From positions 62,001 through 126,000 of the forward strand of contig JAEMHR010000055.1 of the NCBI GenBank assembly GCA_016490725.1: a stretch of DNA of 64,000 nt. The letters run 5' to 3'. The translations under genes were made by a program, and so were the position numbers. The notes below the pieces were generated by a model. The model had not been told where the DNA came from. It made no database searches and worked only from the letters and a program-made list of their open reading frames with translations. Each line of letters starts with the position of its first letter. The stretch's first letter is position 1. This document shows positions 21,171 through 32,850 of the stretch, one piece after another. This stretch comes from Amphichorda felina (taxonomy: Eukaryota > Ascomycota > Sordariomycetes > Hypocreales > Bionectriaceae).

Positions 21171-23582
21171 CCACAGGCTTCATTGCCCCCCCAACCCCCA
21201 AAACGGTCCAGATACCGCGGGTTGACCCGCGCCGCCCCCGTCCTCTCACAGCGAACGCTTGGACAGGCTCACCCACTGTTGACGAGTCGACGGCACCTGA
21301 GGGCGTTGGGCACTGAGGGCAGGGCGGGCCGTTTCTGCCCAACCTCCGAGGCTCGACAGCGACAGGTCCGACTGAGGCTGCCCTGCCCACTCGCTCTCCT
21401 GGACACCGCTGAATACGGAGTATCCATTCCCAATGGCGTTGTTTTCTCGTCGTTTTTCGCGCTCTGTTGCCCTCTCCATCTGGGTAAGACCGCTCCCAGT
21501 TGCTCACTGGCTGCTACACAGTCGACAAGTGCTGTTTGTAACGAGATACTTCATGCTAGTCTGCCATCCGACCATGTAATTCGTCCTCGAGACGTAGGGT
21601 TTAATATTCCACCATGGCGAGACAGAACCGCATACTACTAAGTGACATACATCGGTAGGCCTCAAGGAAGATAGAGGACCACCGGAAAGGCGATGCGCAT
21701 CTAGAAACCAGGTGTTTGTTTGAGATGCCGATGATTACTTCCTCGAATATGTATTAGAGCGGTCAACTAGTGTGCAAAACGACTGGATCTGGCGCTTTTG
21801 GCTGATCCTGGAGCGAGACTCAGAAGGCCGTATTTTCAAACCCCCTCCCCGTCCAGACCAAAGTCCCCAGAGTAGATGAATGGCTTTTTTTTTTTTGCAA
21901 TGACGAAGGGGCAGGGCTGGTTAGTGGGTGCTCTGCCACCGCGTGCCACAGGCTGGGGAAGGGAAGGGGTGCACATGTGTCTGTGTAAGTGGGAGAGCCT
22001 GGTCTCTGGAGTGGCTAGTGCTATTGTAGATCGGGACAGACAGAGGTCCTAACAACGGCGGAAGATCGGGTGGGCTAATACAGACCAACAAGGCACATGG
22101 AACACAGCTTCCAAGGCAGCGGGAACAATGATCGAGGCCATTATACTCGTACATCGGGAATTTGCCAACCATCTCTGGGAGCGTTCGCATCACCCTTGGT
22201 TTCCTGTTTGCACCGACCACCATCTCCCAGCCATCCGTCCATCCATTCTCAGACAGAGACGGGGCGAGCGGCCATTTTTGACGGCCGAGTCGGGCCCGAG
22301 TAGGGACAGAGAGACGTTAGAGGCTCAGAGCCCAAGCCAAGAGAGCTAGTGAGGGCAGCCTGAGGAGGTAGGTACCTAGGTAGTGTGTGACTGAACTCGA
22401 TCGTGTATCTGTATACGAACCGGAACAACAAACGCGGGTGAGTACCAAGTGGTAGGTTGAGTGGGCGGCCCTGTTTGAGGCTTTGAGCTGTTGTTGATAC
22501 TCGCAGGAGTCGCAGCAGGTGCGACTTGTGCCAGGTACCAGGGAAGGAACTCGGGGAGGAGGGTGCATTGCCATAGATGATGGGGGTCCCGTCAGACCAG
22601 GCAAGGGCCACCCTGATGAGGGTACGTACCTGGCCCATGTACCTCCATCGACAGCAGCTGTGGGTCGATGTATCTGCACCGCTATTTCGTCGTCTCGTCG
22701 CTGCCCAGCCTGAGCCGAATACATAACCGCCCATGTGCCTCCCCCCTCTACTACCTCTTGTCTGGCATCAATCCATTGAACCGAGTATCATCTCTTGTCC
22801 ACCTTTTGCCGTGGACAATCCCCTCATCATCGCATCAACGCCGTCGTCAGGTCGTTGGTGATTCCTCTTCCCACCCTCTTTTGCGTTTCCCTTCTTCTTT
22901 CCCCTCCGCACTCACTTCACCCCGTCTTTGGCGTGTTGTGTGCGGTTTCTCGAAAGGAAGAACGAAAGAAAGAATCAAGATACCTCTCCGCCCTCACGAG
23001 GTATCACCCGCTCTCCGCACTACAAGCGCTGCGCAACCGCTTCACAACGCTTCGCATCACGAGTCTCATCTGCTGTGTGAGTGAATATTGCTGCTACGCT
23101 TCTCTCAGCCCGTATCCTTGGCCGGCTTGTTCTGCTGCTGCATCGACGGCACAGCCTTAAGACCCGTCCATTGCCCACCCTCCCCTCACCTGAGCCACCA
23201 CTACCACCTTCACTCCTACTCCTCCTCTCATCGCACCTCTCTCGACCTCCCGTCGCCTCATCTGAGACTCCTGTTTAGGGGTTCATTCTCCTCTAATTGT
23301 TTCCTGCGGTCCATCTAAGTACACCCGCCCTCTCTCTGCATTTATGACTTACTCCACCCCCTCTCACCTCACCCCTCCTTTCCACCCATCTGAACCATCA
23401 CTCCTCCTTGATGGTCCCTGTCTCCCTATAACCTGAACATCGACGCGACTCCTCCAGCATTTGGCTAATGTACAACTTCAACCATCAGACATATACACAG
23501 CTTTGCTCTTGAGATTTGGCAGCCACGACAACCTGCCCGTGGTCCCCTCGCCATAAGGACGCCCAGACGCCCAACGCCTACC

Positions 23583-25474
23583 ATGGCTTCTTCGTTTGCG
23601 GCGAACATGCAGCACCACCAGCAATCTCTCTACCACTCTGCGTCCCTATCAGTGGACACAAAACATGCACAGAAATACTACGACGAGGACGACCACAACA
23701 ACGTCCTGGATGATAACATCCTCGACAGCAGCGCTGTAGACTCTGGCCTCGAACTATCACCACACATGATCGATAGTCGGAGGGAATCCCTCGCTCTTGG
23801 TGGCCCGCCGCTCTTCTCTCCCAAGACGGAGGACTGGCACTCTGTAGACATGCAGTCAGTGCCGTCCAACAACCCCTTCTTCGACCACAGCAACACCAAC
23901 CCCTTTATGCGGGTCGACCAGAGCCACAACACTCCCTTTGCTCAGCACACCAATGACTGGGGCTTCCCCCAAGTCGACGGTATCCAGGTCGAGTATGATG
24001 CCAACGCATCTATCTTCCGGACGATGCAAGGCCAGACTCCCTTCAACCACCCCAGCAACATTTTCGGTGCCGGTTCCGGTCCTGGCCACCAGTCTATCCC
24101 TACCTCCCCCCAGAAGGACATTATGGGGAGCAAACACTCTGCTGGCAAGACCACCCGCCCAGCCAGCCCAGTCATCCCAATCCACCGCGATGGCATCCGC
24201 AAAAAGAATGCTCGTTTCGAAATCCCTCCAGAGCGTACCCTCAGCAACATCGACAGGCTGATCTCGGAGGAGAAGGACGAGAAGAAGGCCAAGGAGCTGA
24301 AGCAGCAGAAGCGCCTTCTTCGAAATCGTCAAGCAGCGTAAGTGCTTCATGCCCACTCCTACAACCAGCACCTGAACTGACGTGAACTACCAACAGCCTT
24401 GACTCCCGCCAGAGGAAAAAACAGCACACTGAGCGCTTAGAGGATGAGAAGAAGCAGTACACAGCCCTCATTGCCGACTTGGAAGACGAGGTGAACAATC
24501 TCAAGCATGGGATGGATCGCATGCTCCGAGAGAAGCAAGAATACAACGAGTACATCAACCATCTCACGGCAGAGAGAGATGAGATGATCGTCAACCATAC
24601 CAACGAGACCGCCGATCTGAGGAAAAAGATCGCCGTGCTCTCGGACCATGTCCGTCGGCTTGAGCCAGATCCTAATATTGGTCCAGCTGCAAATCCTAAC
24701 CCCTTCCCTGGTGCATATGGAGAAATGGACGACCTTGCCATGGGTGCTCCATGGGAACACTCCAACTTTATCAACGACTTCCCTGCCGAGACAGAGGTCA
24801 AGCAAGAAATGCCCATGATTTCAGTCAAGAAGAACGACACCGGCCTCGCAAGCGAGGGCGACAAGGCGTCTTCTCAACAGGGCAGCTTCCTCTTCATGCT
24901 TTTCCTCGTCGGGGCCTTCGTTCTATCCAGTCGATCCACGCCCTCGATCCCCCGCGTTCCCGATGACATGCGGGATGCATCCAGGACGCTGCTTGACAGT
25001 GTTCTGAAAGACGCCGGCATCGGCGGTACACAGACATCCGGCATGCAGCCCATCGCTCCTCAGCCGTCCGGTACTTGGACGGATCCCAGCACCAGCATCC
25101 CGATGAACGACATGAGTGCTGACACTGTGGCTCCGTCCATGCTTGGGGATCTCGGCAACAGCCTCACCCAGCCAAGCCAGGAGCAGAACAACGAACAACT
25201 CTTCGGCCTTACCGCAGCGCAGTTCAACGGAGTCCACAACCAAGACTTCATCCACAACCATCAGCCAGAGCGATTCAGCAGCCAGGGCCGTAGAACCCTG
25301 GCCGAAGCACTCTCGGCGATGCGGATGACGGACAAGCAAGATGGCGCTGCCCAGGTGTATACACGGTCTCTTCTCTGGGACCAGATCCCCGGCGACGTCG
25401 TCCGCAACTTTGCCAAAATGGTGGCCGAATGCAACGCACAGAATGAGCAGCAATGCAACGAAGCGATCTCATGA
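23583..25474 (+). CDS. bZIP transcription factor with a predicted single membrane segment
   Basis: Exons 23583-24337 and 24397-25474 join through a 59-nt intron to give about 610 residues. The intron falls inside the basic region and splicing rebuilds RNRQAALDSRQRKK, which has the invariant Asn and Arg spaced N-x7-R (about residues 248 and 256). A zipper with an extended coiled coil follows to about residue 340. The N-terminal half is Asn/Ser/His-rich and probably disordered. A SUMO-type VKQE motif is near residue 387. Residues 414-430 (FLFMLFLVGAFVLSS core) are hydrophobic enough for one transmembrane helix, followed by about 180 mostly polar residues. That layout resembles membrane-tethered bZIP factors of the ATF6/CREB3 type, but no fungal orthologue is known to me by name and the tethering is inference. 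A long pyrimidine-rich leader precedes it. Confidence 0.85.
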
Positions 25475-26800
25475 CGAGTCCACGGAACAAAATGAGACGA
25501 AGAAAAAAAAGTCCGAAAATCTCCACGATCACGAAACTTACGACAGCCTTTTTAATGTCCTCGTTCAACCTTCCCACGTCTCTTTGGCAGCGTTTCTTGG
25601 CAAAAAGCCAGGCCACTCAGACGCTTTCCAACTACATAGTACACCTTTGAATGCCGCTCCCGCGGATACTCACAGAATTGTTGCTCACGCACCAGCAATT
25701 TATTTTCGCCTTTCTTCTGGACATCTATCTTTGGGGTCTTGTTTACTGGGATTTCATATTTGGAGCTAGCAAGCGAGCGATTTGCCTTGAATTGTTTTTC
25801 TTTTGATTTGCACTGTTTTATGGCCTTGAACCTCATGTGTTTTCCTAGCGACATGTTTTTCCTTCAGTCACGAAAGGCGACGGCGGACTTGGATAGCCAC
25901 ACCCCTACCAGCATCAGCTGCGGGAAGACATATTGCACAGGATCCCGTCCGACCAGCTTGTACATTTTGGGGAACTGCACCGGTTCCCAGGAGGAGTGGG
26001 ATGCATGAGAGACACGGGGGTCACAAATGATTTCGAAATTGACGATGGGGAACGGGAACGGAACACGGGACACGAAATCTGACGAGGACACGAACGACAT
26101 TGACGAAACCAACCGACCTTCTACACTCCTTTGAATTTATTTCTTTTGTCCCTGCCCAGGCGGGTGCTGGGGAGGTCAGCCTTCGAATATCGGCTGGCCC
26201 TTGAGTGCTCCGTCCTGGTCATCTTTTCTTCTTCTTCTTTCTTATCCTCCATCTCCTTGGCTACCTAGCTACGTCCGAGCGACATATACTTTTTTTATTG
26301 GGTGGGAAGGAACCTAGTTAGGACGGCAGACGTGCAATACTGACTATTTTTGCTCTGCTCAAACACTGATGACCTTCTCTTACAATGTGACCTCACGGAA
26401 GAATCTTGGCGGATAGCTCAGCTGCCCCAGGTTTGACAGCGAACCGAGACATTTGTCTCAGAGGCAGCAGCCGAATCACCTAACCGCAAAGCTAGACTTG
26501 TTTCTGTCTCCAAGACAGACCCCGGCCATCTCCCGACCACAAGGCACGCGCACGCCAGTCACCCAGTGAGGGGCCTGAGGCCAGGGTCGAGCGTGTGTCT
26601 GAGTCACTATCCGTCCATTTGACAGGGTGGGGGGTTGGGGGCGATCTGAGTCTCCCAGAGGGGTACTGTGCGGGTCTGAGACATGCCCACGAGATCTCTC
26701 CTTCATGATACCAAGACGGGAACGGGCTTTGCAGTTTGCAGGTTGGATGTAAGATGGAGCCCGACGAGTGCGTAATAATTGGGTGTATTATTACTACTAG

Positions 26801-26844
26801 CAGTACCTACGTACGTAGGTACCTACGAGTAGGTAGGTAGTAGG
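26801..26844. repeat. GTA/TAC-rich palindromic tract
   Basis: Contains a perfect 16-nt palindrome, ACCTACGTACGTAGGT at 26805-26820, followed by further GTAGGTA repeats. Similar short tracts recur between genes in this window. Confidence 0.7.
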
Positions 26845-27549
26845 TTGCAATGAGCGGTGAGGAAACACAGGCGTGGTAATCCATCTTTTGCATTTCAGAT
26901 CTGACGCCTCAAGGTCCCCTTCTCGAGGGTTGGGCATCTGGCCACATGCCTCACATTGGAGGACCTAGATCTATGAATAGCTTGGCCGCGTAAGAGATTC
27001 GACGCTATCGAGGCTGGAGGGTCCCTCTTTGGCAGTTACTGTGGGATACTCGGAGAGAACCCCCCGCCATGGAGGATACTTGGGGAGGCGTCGCATCCAG
27101 TGGAAGTCTGGATAGCGATGGTCGGGCATCAAATGGCACGTTTGGTGGCCGCTTGGCGGGCCGCCCACCTCGTCGCGCCTGGCCGTGATTTGCGGCCGGC
27201 GAGGCAAAGTCAACATCCGCATGGGCATCGCGTTTGCAGAGAGAAAACAAAGGAAAGAAGGGGAAGGAAAAAATCCAAAATAGACATGTTGGGCATCAAG
27301 AGCACAAGGTATCCTGTCGCCATCGAGATCCGTCGTCATCATGGTTGGCTCAAATCGGCCTTCCCCTCCCAGCATATCCCATTCATTGCCTCGGAGTGCT
27401 GCTCGCTGCAGAGTCAATCTGCCTGCATCGCACATCATTGACAGCCCCACTGCCACTGGAAGCGTCATGCCGACCCAGCGTCTGCAGGTCGCGCAGAGGA
27501 AGCAGCAAGCACCCCGCATATGATGGACAGATGGTGCTCTCCCGAGTCT

Positions 27550-27573
27550 CCCCCCCCCCCCCCCCCCCCCCCC
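27550..27573. repeat. poly-C run of 24
   Basis: An unbroken homopolymer of 24 C on the plus strand in non-coding sequence. Homopolymers of this length are prone to length error in sequencing and to slippage, so the exact count is uncertain. Confidence 0.9.
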
Positions 27574-27776
27574 AGACCCGGGGCGGCCGTGAGCTGCATG
27601 TCTGGGACAAGGGACGGCGTGAGATGCGACTCAATGGGGAACAGGCCGTGTGCTCCGACGAGCCAGTCTGTGCCCTGAACCGACAGACATAGCCACATCC
27701 AATGTAAGACCTAGCTGCGGCCGATGACCAGCTTCGTGTAGCACCGACTGCACCGACTGTACCGACTGCACCGGTG

Positions 27777-29829
27777 CTACTTCTTCTTCTTACCGGCGCC
27801 CTCGCCCGGGGGGTCGTACTTTTCCTTCCATATCCTGTGGGAGAGTCAGCCTTCGAGTTCTGGTGTTCTGGTTGCGTTAGCGAGGCGCCATCGCGTGCAC
27901 CCCACGCCGGGACTCAAGGCCCAGATCACCGGATCAGAGCCGGTCAGGTTGACATGAATGCTAGAGCCTTGGAGCCTGAAACCCCGATGGCCTATCAAGC
28001 ACTTGGTCACCCCGTACTGAGTGACCACCGGCCATGCACCTCCCGTCACAGGCCAGGTCCAGAGGCAAAGTGCAAACACGCAGCAGGTAGGGTGAGGGAG
28101 GAAGGGATGATGGGCAGACATGGAGGCTTACCAAGAGTTTCCTAGCGTTTTGTTCCCGGCCTTCTCAGCCTGTCGGTAGTATCGTGCTGCTGTGTGCTAC
28201 ACCAACGGCGTTCGTCCGATTAGCCTCGCGTGTGATACTATATTATACCATGTACGGCCAGCGTTGCGGGGTGGGGGGTTCGCAGCTGCAGTTGATGCCC
28301 AGCAGTTCATGCATTGGGCAGCGACAGCGACGGCGACGGCGACGCTCACGCTCGAAATAGACACGGCAAAAGAGGCAGCAGGGGCTTGCGTAAGCCACAG
28401 GCTTAATACCGAAGCTCTATGGCGGTGTCGTGGCTTGGGGTTGGGGAATCGCTTGGTGGATATCGAGTACACGTACCTTGTCCTTCTTGCAGCCGTAGCC
28501 CTCGAGATAGCACCAAGCAACCTCGTTCATGGCATCTGGAAACACGTGGGTTAACGCAAGTGACCGGGAGAACCGCCCCTTGCGCCGAGACTCACCAGGA
28601 TCCCCCAGGTTTGCCGCAGTTTCATAATACTTCGAGGCCATAGGTTAGTCTACTATGTAATCATCCCTTCCCTCCCCCCCCTTTTTGCAGGTACGGAAGC
28701 TCACCTGTTTCGCAGCGATTGGGTCCTTGTCGATGCCCCAGCCGTGGCGAAAGCAATTCGCAAGCTCGAAGATGGCCAGGACGAGCTCCCCCTTGGCGGC
28801 GCCCCCTTTCTTCATGCCCGCCTGGAGAGCTAGCTGCTCGACAGACGCAGCATTCGAAGCCGCTGCCGTGAGGTGACGGACAGCCCCCGCTGGATCAGGT
28901 TGACACCCCCAGCCATGACTGGGGCAGAGATTGTTCGTTAGCCATGGGACCATCCTCTAGGTAGCTTCTTGGGCAGTAACACATGTGATATGCGACCCGG
29001 GCAGCTCTATCGCTGAACGCAGAGTAACCCAAACCATGCTTGTTTCACGCCAGACATACCGGAGTGCGAGCCCATAGAGGACCTGGCTCAGGGGATTGTT
29101 GGCACCGTTCGGATCTGCCAGCCGGCCAAACATCTGCGTCGACCGCTCGAGGTCCCCCGACTCGTGCAGGCGAATCGCCTTCTGGATGTCCTCGTCGATG
29201 ACCTGGGACGAGACCGGCCTGCTCGCGGAGCGCGACCTGGACCTGCCGCCACCGCCACCCTGCGCCTGCGTGCCCAGCGTGTCGCCGCTGGAGGGGGGCG
29301 AGGCGGGTCTGCTCCTGGCGCGCTCGTTCTGGCCGGCCAGGATGGTGGCGCGCTTCTCCCACTCCGACTCGGCGGCGTCCCTGTCGGCCGGATCGTCGGT
29401 GGGCGCGGGGATCTCGGGCAGGTCCTCGGGGACGTACTCGGAGGAGGCGTTGGGGCTGCGGCCCAGGTGCAGGCGGTGCGACAGGCGGCGGCCGGGGCCG
29501 TCTCGGCGGGGCGTGGTGGTGCTGGTGCTGACGCTGTGGGAGGACGAGGCCAGGGAGCTGCTGCGGGAGCGGCTGCGGGGGCGGAAGACGCTGCGGCGGG
29601 ACTTGGTGGGCGGAAGCTCGTTGTTCGCGGCCGTGGCCAGGTGGCTCTGGTCTGGGTCGTCTGGCGGTTGGATGATCTCGTGGGTCGCCGTGTCAGAGCG
29701 CACAAAGACGAACTGCGGGGCGCCCAGGGGCTGCTGGTGCTGCTGGTGCTGCTGGTACTGCTGGTGCTGGTGCTGCTCGCCGCTCTCCTGCAGCTCGTCC
29801 TTCTTCTTGAGGATGTCTCGTAGGCCCAT
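27777..29829 (-). CDS. Sel1-like repeat (HCP-like) protein
   Basis: Six exons on the minus strand: 29829-29060, 28918-28705, 28629-28596, 28535-28477, 28196-28132 and 27834-27777, about 399 residues. All phases match, including two split Trp/Asp codons. The N-terminus (MGLRDILKKKDEL) is followed by a Gln/His run, an Arg/Ser-rich disordered region to about residue 200, then an IQKAIRLHESGDLERS helix and Sel1-type repeats, recognisable by LYGLALRHGWG, LANCFRHGWGIDKD, ANLGDP, VAWCYLEGYGCKKDK and the final ARYYRQAEKAGNKTLGNSWIWKEKY. The C-terminus is a short Lys run. Sel1 repeats form alpha-solenoids for protein binding; some fungal members act in cell-wall or cell-cycle signalling, but this protein's partner is unknown. 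The last three exons are too small to be found by ORF length alone. The penultimate intron boundary (28476-28197) is the least certain. Confidence 0.85.
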
Positions 29830-30885
29830 CGTGACGGCTTACAATGCTTTGCCGGGTCGTTCGCAACGTTCGGATGCGCGTGGGTGGATGTGGGGTCGAG
29901 GGGTCGTGACCGATGTCGTATGTCGTAGGGGTCTCCTCTGCCAAGGCCTGTAGATCTTATCGATGGATACTGCGTGGTAGTACTCGTATGTACTGGTAGC
30001 TTGATGATGGCGGCGGGTGCTTAGGGGTCGATCCGGGTCAAATACCATGGCGAGCCACGCGAATCACTGATCGGGCAAAGGGGATCATCACGACGACGCC
30101 TTCCTGCGCCTCACCCTCTTGGGGGGACCGAGGCTGAGCAGGGGGCGCATGGCGGCAAGTAAGACGCAGACAAAAGCTCAGCTCCCCTACCTACGAGGTT
30201 CGTGTGCAAGCTGCCCTGTCATCTCTGTGTGGATTCCATGGGTGGATGGCACCAGTTTGGCGCCAGTGGCATCCAGACGGTGGACTGTGACACCCGACAG
30301 GCTGTGGAGGCCCTAGTTAGTTAGTAGAGGAATGTTACAGTGGAGGCCCTCCTCTCAGGTAGCGGCACCACCTACCAAGAATAGCAACAACTTGCCTACT
30401 ACGGAGTACCTAGCAATACTACTAGTAGCAGGTAGGGTGCGCTTGGAAAGATATATCCAAATCGGGGACAACAACACTGAACTACTAATTGTCACTACAT
30501 CACGGCGGCAAGTCACAAGTATCGGTCGTCTCATAATCATTCTTCCTCATGTTCAAGATATCTACTCCCGCTCTGCCTATGCTACTTGCTTCCGCTTTTG
30601 CTTGTTTTTCCTCTCCCAACAGGACTGTTTGTTCAAGATGGGGTCGACTGTGCTGAGCCTGGCTCCAAGCACGTCTCCCACACACGAGAATGGGTATCTT
30701 CAAGTGGCCGTGTTCACCCACAGGCCATATCATCGAACCTAGAAGTTCATTGTGACGCCGTGCGTGGCACTCGCGAAACATAGCTGATCCAAGGAGGGAG
30801 TCGGGAGCCCGATACTGCTGCGTCAGGCCCCGACAACCAACTCCACAACTAGTAGCAGGGAGCGAGCGCTCCCTTCAAGTTAGCC
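29830..30885. other. intergenic region, no gene seen
   Basis: About 1 kb upstream of the Sel1-repeat gene and downstream of the CCCH-finger gene. It has scattered TAG/TAC-rich tracts (around 30318-30432). Open frames such as 30332-30742 are not supported by composition or domains. Confidence 0.45.
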
Positions 30886-32454
30886 TTAGAGAGAAATAAA
30901 GTCTTGCCTGTCCTCGACATCAGACGCGTCAGAGTCCGCTTCGATAAACTCGGCAACATCGTCCGAGTCCACGTCGTCAGAATCCGCGCCGTCTTCGTCG
31001 TCACTGGATACATCTTCCATGACTTGGTCGGGCTTCTGCTGACTTCGGAGGACGCTTGCCCTTTCCCGGTGGGGTAGCTTGCATCCCTTGACATTACATC
31101 TGCCCGTGTTGCTGAAGTCGGGGCACTCAAACACATGGCGCTCCGTGCACTCTGCTCCCTTCTCGCAGTAGCCGCGAAATCCAAATGCTTTGCAAACAGG
31201 GGCGCCTGGGGAGGCTTTGGAATGAGTAAAGGGGCACTCAGCCTTGGCACAATGCCCTTTGGCATAATGTAGACAATTCGGCACGCGCTCAGGCGTCAAG
31301 TCGTGCGAGAGGTCGCAGGAGTCGCCGTGCGCACACCTCCCCTCTTTCAGGAAGTCCTTGCACAGGGCGACCTTTTCGGGGTCGTGAATATAACGACACC
31401 GGGGTCCTTTCGGACAGGAACCTAGATGGGGAACGGTCAGTGAATCTATACCTACCGGGACCCCGCCTCGCCTGCGAGTGGGAATCCGAAGCCTTGGATA
31501 GACCGAGGCGGAAAGGCAATTACCAGTCGTGGAGAAGATCCTGCAAGGCTCGTTGATCTTCTTGACCGCGCCGGTACGGCTGCAAACATTTAGAGACCGA
31601 GTCATACCAGCGCGGGAAACATACCGGTGGTCTTTGACGACGCTGTTGACCACAAGATTTCCCGTCTTTGTTCGATGGAACTTGACTCCAGCGATGACGG
31701 TGTTCTTGGGCGTGGGCGCCAGAGAGTTTGATTCGCCTGCGAGGTTAGTCGCCGCCAAGGACTCCGGGCGGACCGTCCATCTCCCCGACTTACCTGTGAC
31801 TCTAGCGAGTTTCTTCCCGCCGTCGAGCACCTGAAAGCGGATACCATCGATGACGATCTCGTTCCTGGCTGCGGATGCATTAGCGTTGGGAAGAGCACCA
31901 GCAGACGACTGCTGATGCCGCAGAAACTCGTTCAGCCGAGTCTTCTCTCCTCGCCGCCTCGCAGCCTCCTTCTTCTTCCGCGTCTCCTCGATGGCCGCCG
32001 TGCGGCTCTGGCTCTGTTTCTCGAATACATTTGCGTTGATGATCTGTCTATGGCGGTCGTTTCTCGTTACCCAACCCGACGGACCGGGAGATGAGGTATC
32101 GGTGCTTTGATTCTGGCCCGTCGGAGTGTTAAAATGAAGCGTACGGTGGTGATGAGGGCGCGGACGCTGTGCCCTGAGGTTCCGAGCTGGATAGGGCGCA
32201 GCGGCATGTCGATAAACGTTATCTGCGTCCGATTAGACGTCAATCCACGGGACAAGCGCGGATATACTTACTTCGGTAATGGGGGCTGGGACGATGCGTC
32301 GGCGGAGGGTTGGCGCCCGCCTGTTGGCTTTTGTGGCGATTGATTTGGCCTGGCAGCAGTTAGTCAATGACACGGGAGGCGATGCAGGGAGGACGGAGGA
32401 CAAACCAGCTAGTTGGCCGATGCGGGCCAAGAGTTCCTTGTCTTCATCAGACAT
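30886..32454 (-). CDS. five-CCCH zinc-finger protein, ZC3H3/Red5-like
   Basis: Six exons on the minus strand: 32454-32406, 32349-32272, 32222-31794, 31736-31625, 31579-31524 and 31421-30886, about 419 residues. It starts MSDEDKELLARIGQLAG. The C-terminal half carries five tandem CCCH fingers: CRIFSTTGSC..C..H, CKDFLKEGRC..C..H, CLHYAKGHC..C..H, CKAFGFRGYC..C..H and CPDFSNTGRC..C..H. The first finger is split by intron 5, and splicing restores its C-x8-C-x5-C-x3-H spacing. The tail is acidic (repeated DSDD). The five-finger array and the TKTGNLVV-type segment upstream match human ZC3H3 and fission-yeast Red5, nuclear proteins of mRNA 3'-end processing, export or RNA elimination; the assignment to this family is inference from layout. 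Divergent from THO7 across 396 bp. Confidence 0.85.
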
Positions 32455-32850
32455 GGCAAAAATGCTACAGCTCAAGCGCTCTGGTGCGTCGCAGAAATAG
32501 GAGGATGGAGGTGCTATAACGTTGTAAAGGTGAAGCAAGAGTGAATTGGCTCTGTCGCTCGGGTGAAGGTGATCGAATGTGTTTCCAAACGGGTTGATTA
32601 GTCAGGGTGTTGTTACCGCTGATTGGCTCGAACTCTCTCGAATTCTCGAGGTTAACGCGAGGCTGGAGGGCATCATTCAATGTTCCCTCACCGTTGTATG
32701 AAGCTCACTCCTTCTTGGAAAACAAAAAAAGAATCAAACAGCTATTGTCACGCCCCAGGATTTTGCATCTACCCAACAGCATTAATCCCTCGACCCACAG
32801 AATACTGCGAACCCTCCTTGACGACTACCCACTACTCCCAAACGACCAAG
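32455..32850. promoter_or_regulatory. bidirectional promoter of the CCCH-finger gene and THO7
   Basis: Only 396 bp separate the two start codons, which point away from each other, so both leaders and promoters must fit here. I see no TATA box at a convincing distance. The segment includes short AT-rich stretches (about 32700-32735) near the THO7 side. Confidence 0.6.

Larger units (their letters stand above)
17082..23582. other. 6.5-kb gene-poor region upstream of the bZIP gene
   Basis: The longest stretch without a supportable gene. Open frames (for example 19587-20192, 20194-20727 and 20878-21507, all minus) are rich in Arg, Ser and Pro and show no domain or consistent splice pattern. The first part (about 17.3-19.6 kb) is less C/T-biased than the rest. 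From about 22.7 kb to 23.58 kb the plus strand is strongly pyrimidine-rich, as expected of a fungal promoter and long 5' leader. A short upstream frame (23344-23436, 30 codons plus stop) lies in that leader if transcription starts far enough upstream. I see no transposon ends, tRNA or rRNA. Confidence 0.5.
25475..27776. other. intergenic region, no gene seen
   Basis: Between the convergent bZIP and Sel1-repeat genes. The first few hundred bases are T-rich and probably 3' untranslated sequence. A 24-nt C run and a GTA-rich palindromic tract are listed separately. Open frames at 26971-27519 (minus) and 27234-27692 (plus) overlap low-complexity sequence and show no domain. Just past the Sel1 stop, CACCGACTG is repeated three times (27742-27768, the third copy with one change). 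Confidence 0.5.

Noticed and set aside
20878..21507. 209-codon minus-strand frame with a GRGGRGGRG run, resembling an RGG protein
   Set aside because: The run is the 9-bp CTCGCCCTC tandem repeat read backwards; the rest has no recognisable content.
17082..23582. Transposon or RIP-mutated repeat hidden in the gene-poor stretch
   Set aside because: No inverted or long terminal repeats, no transposase or reverse-transcriptase motifs in any frame, and no strong AT enrichment.
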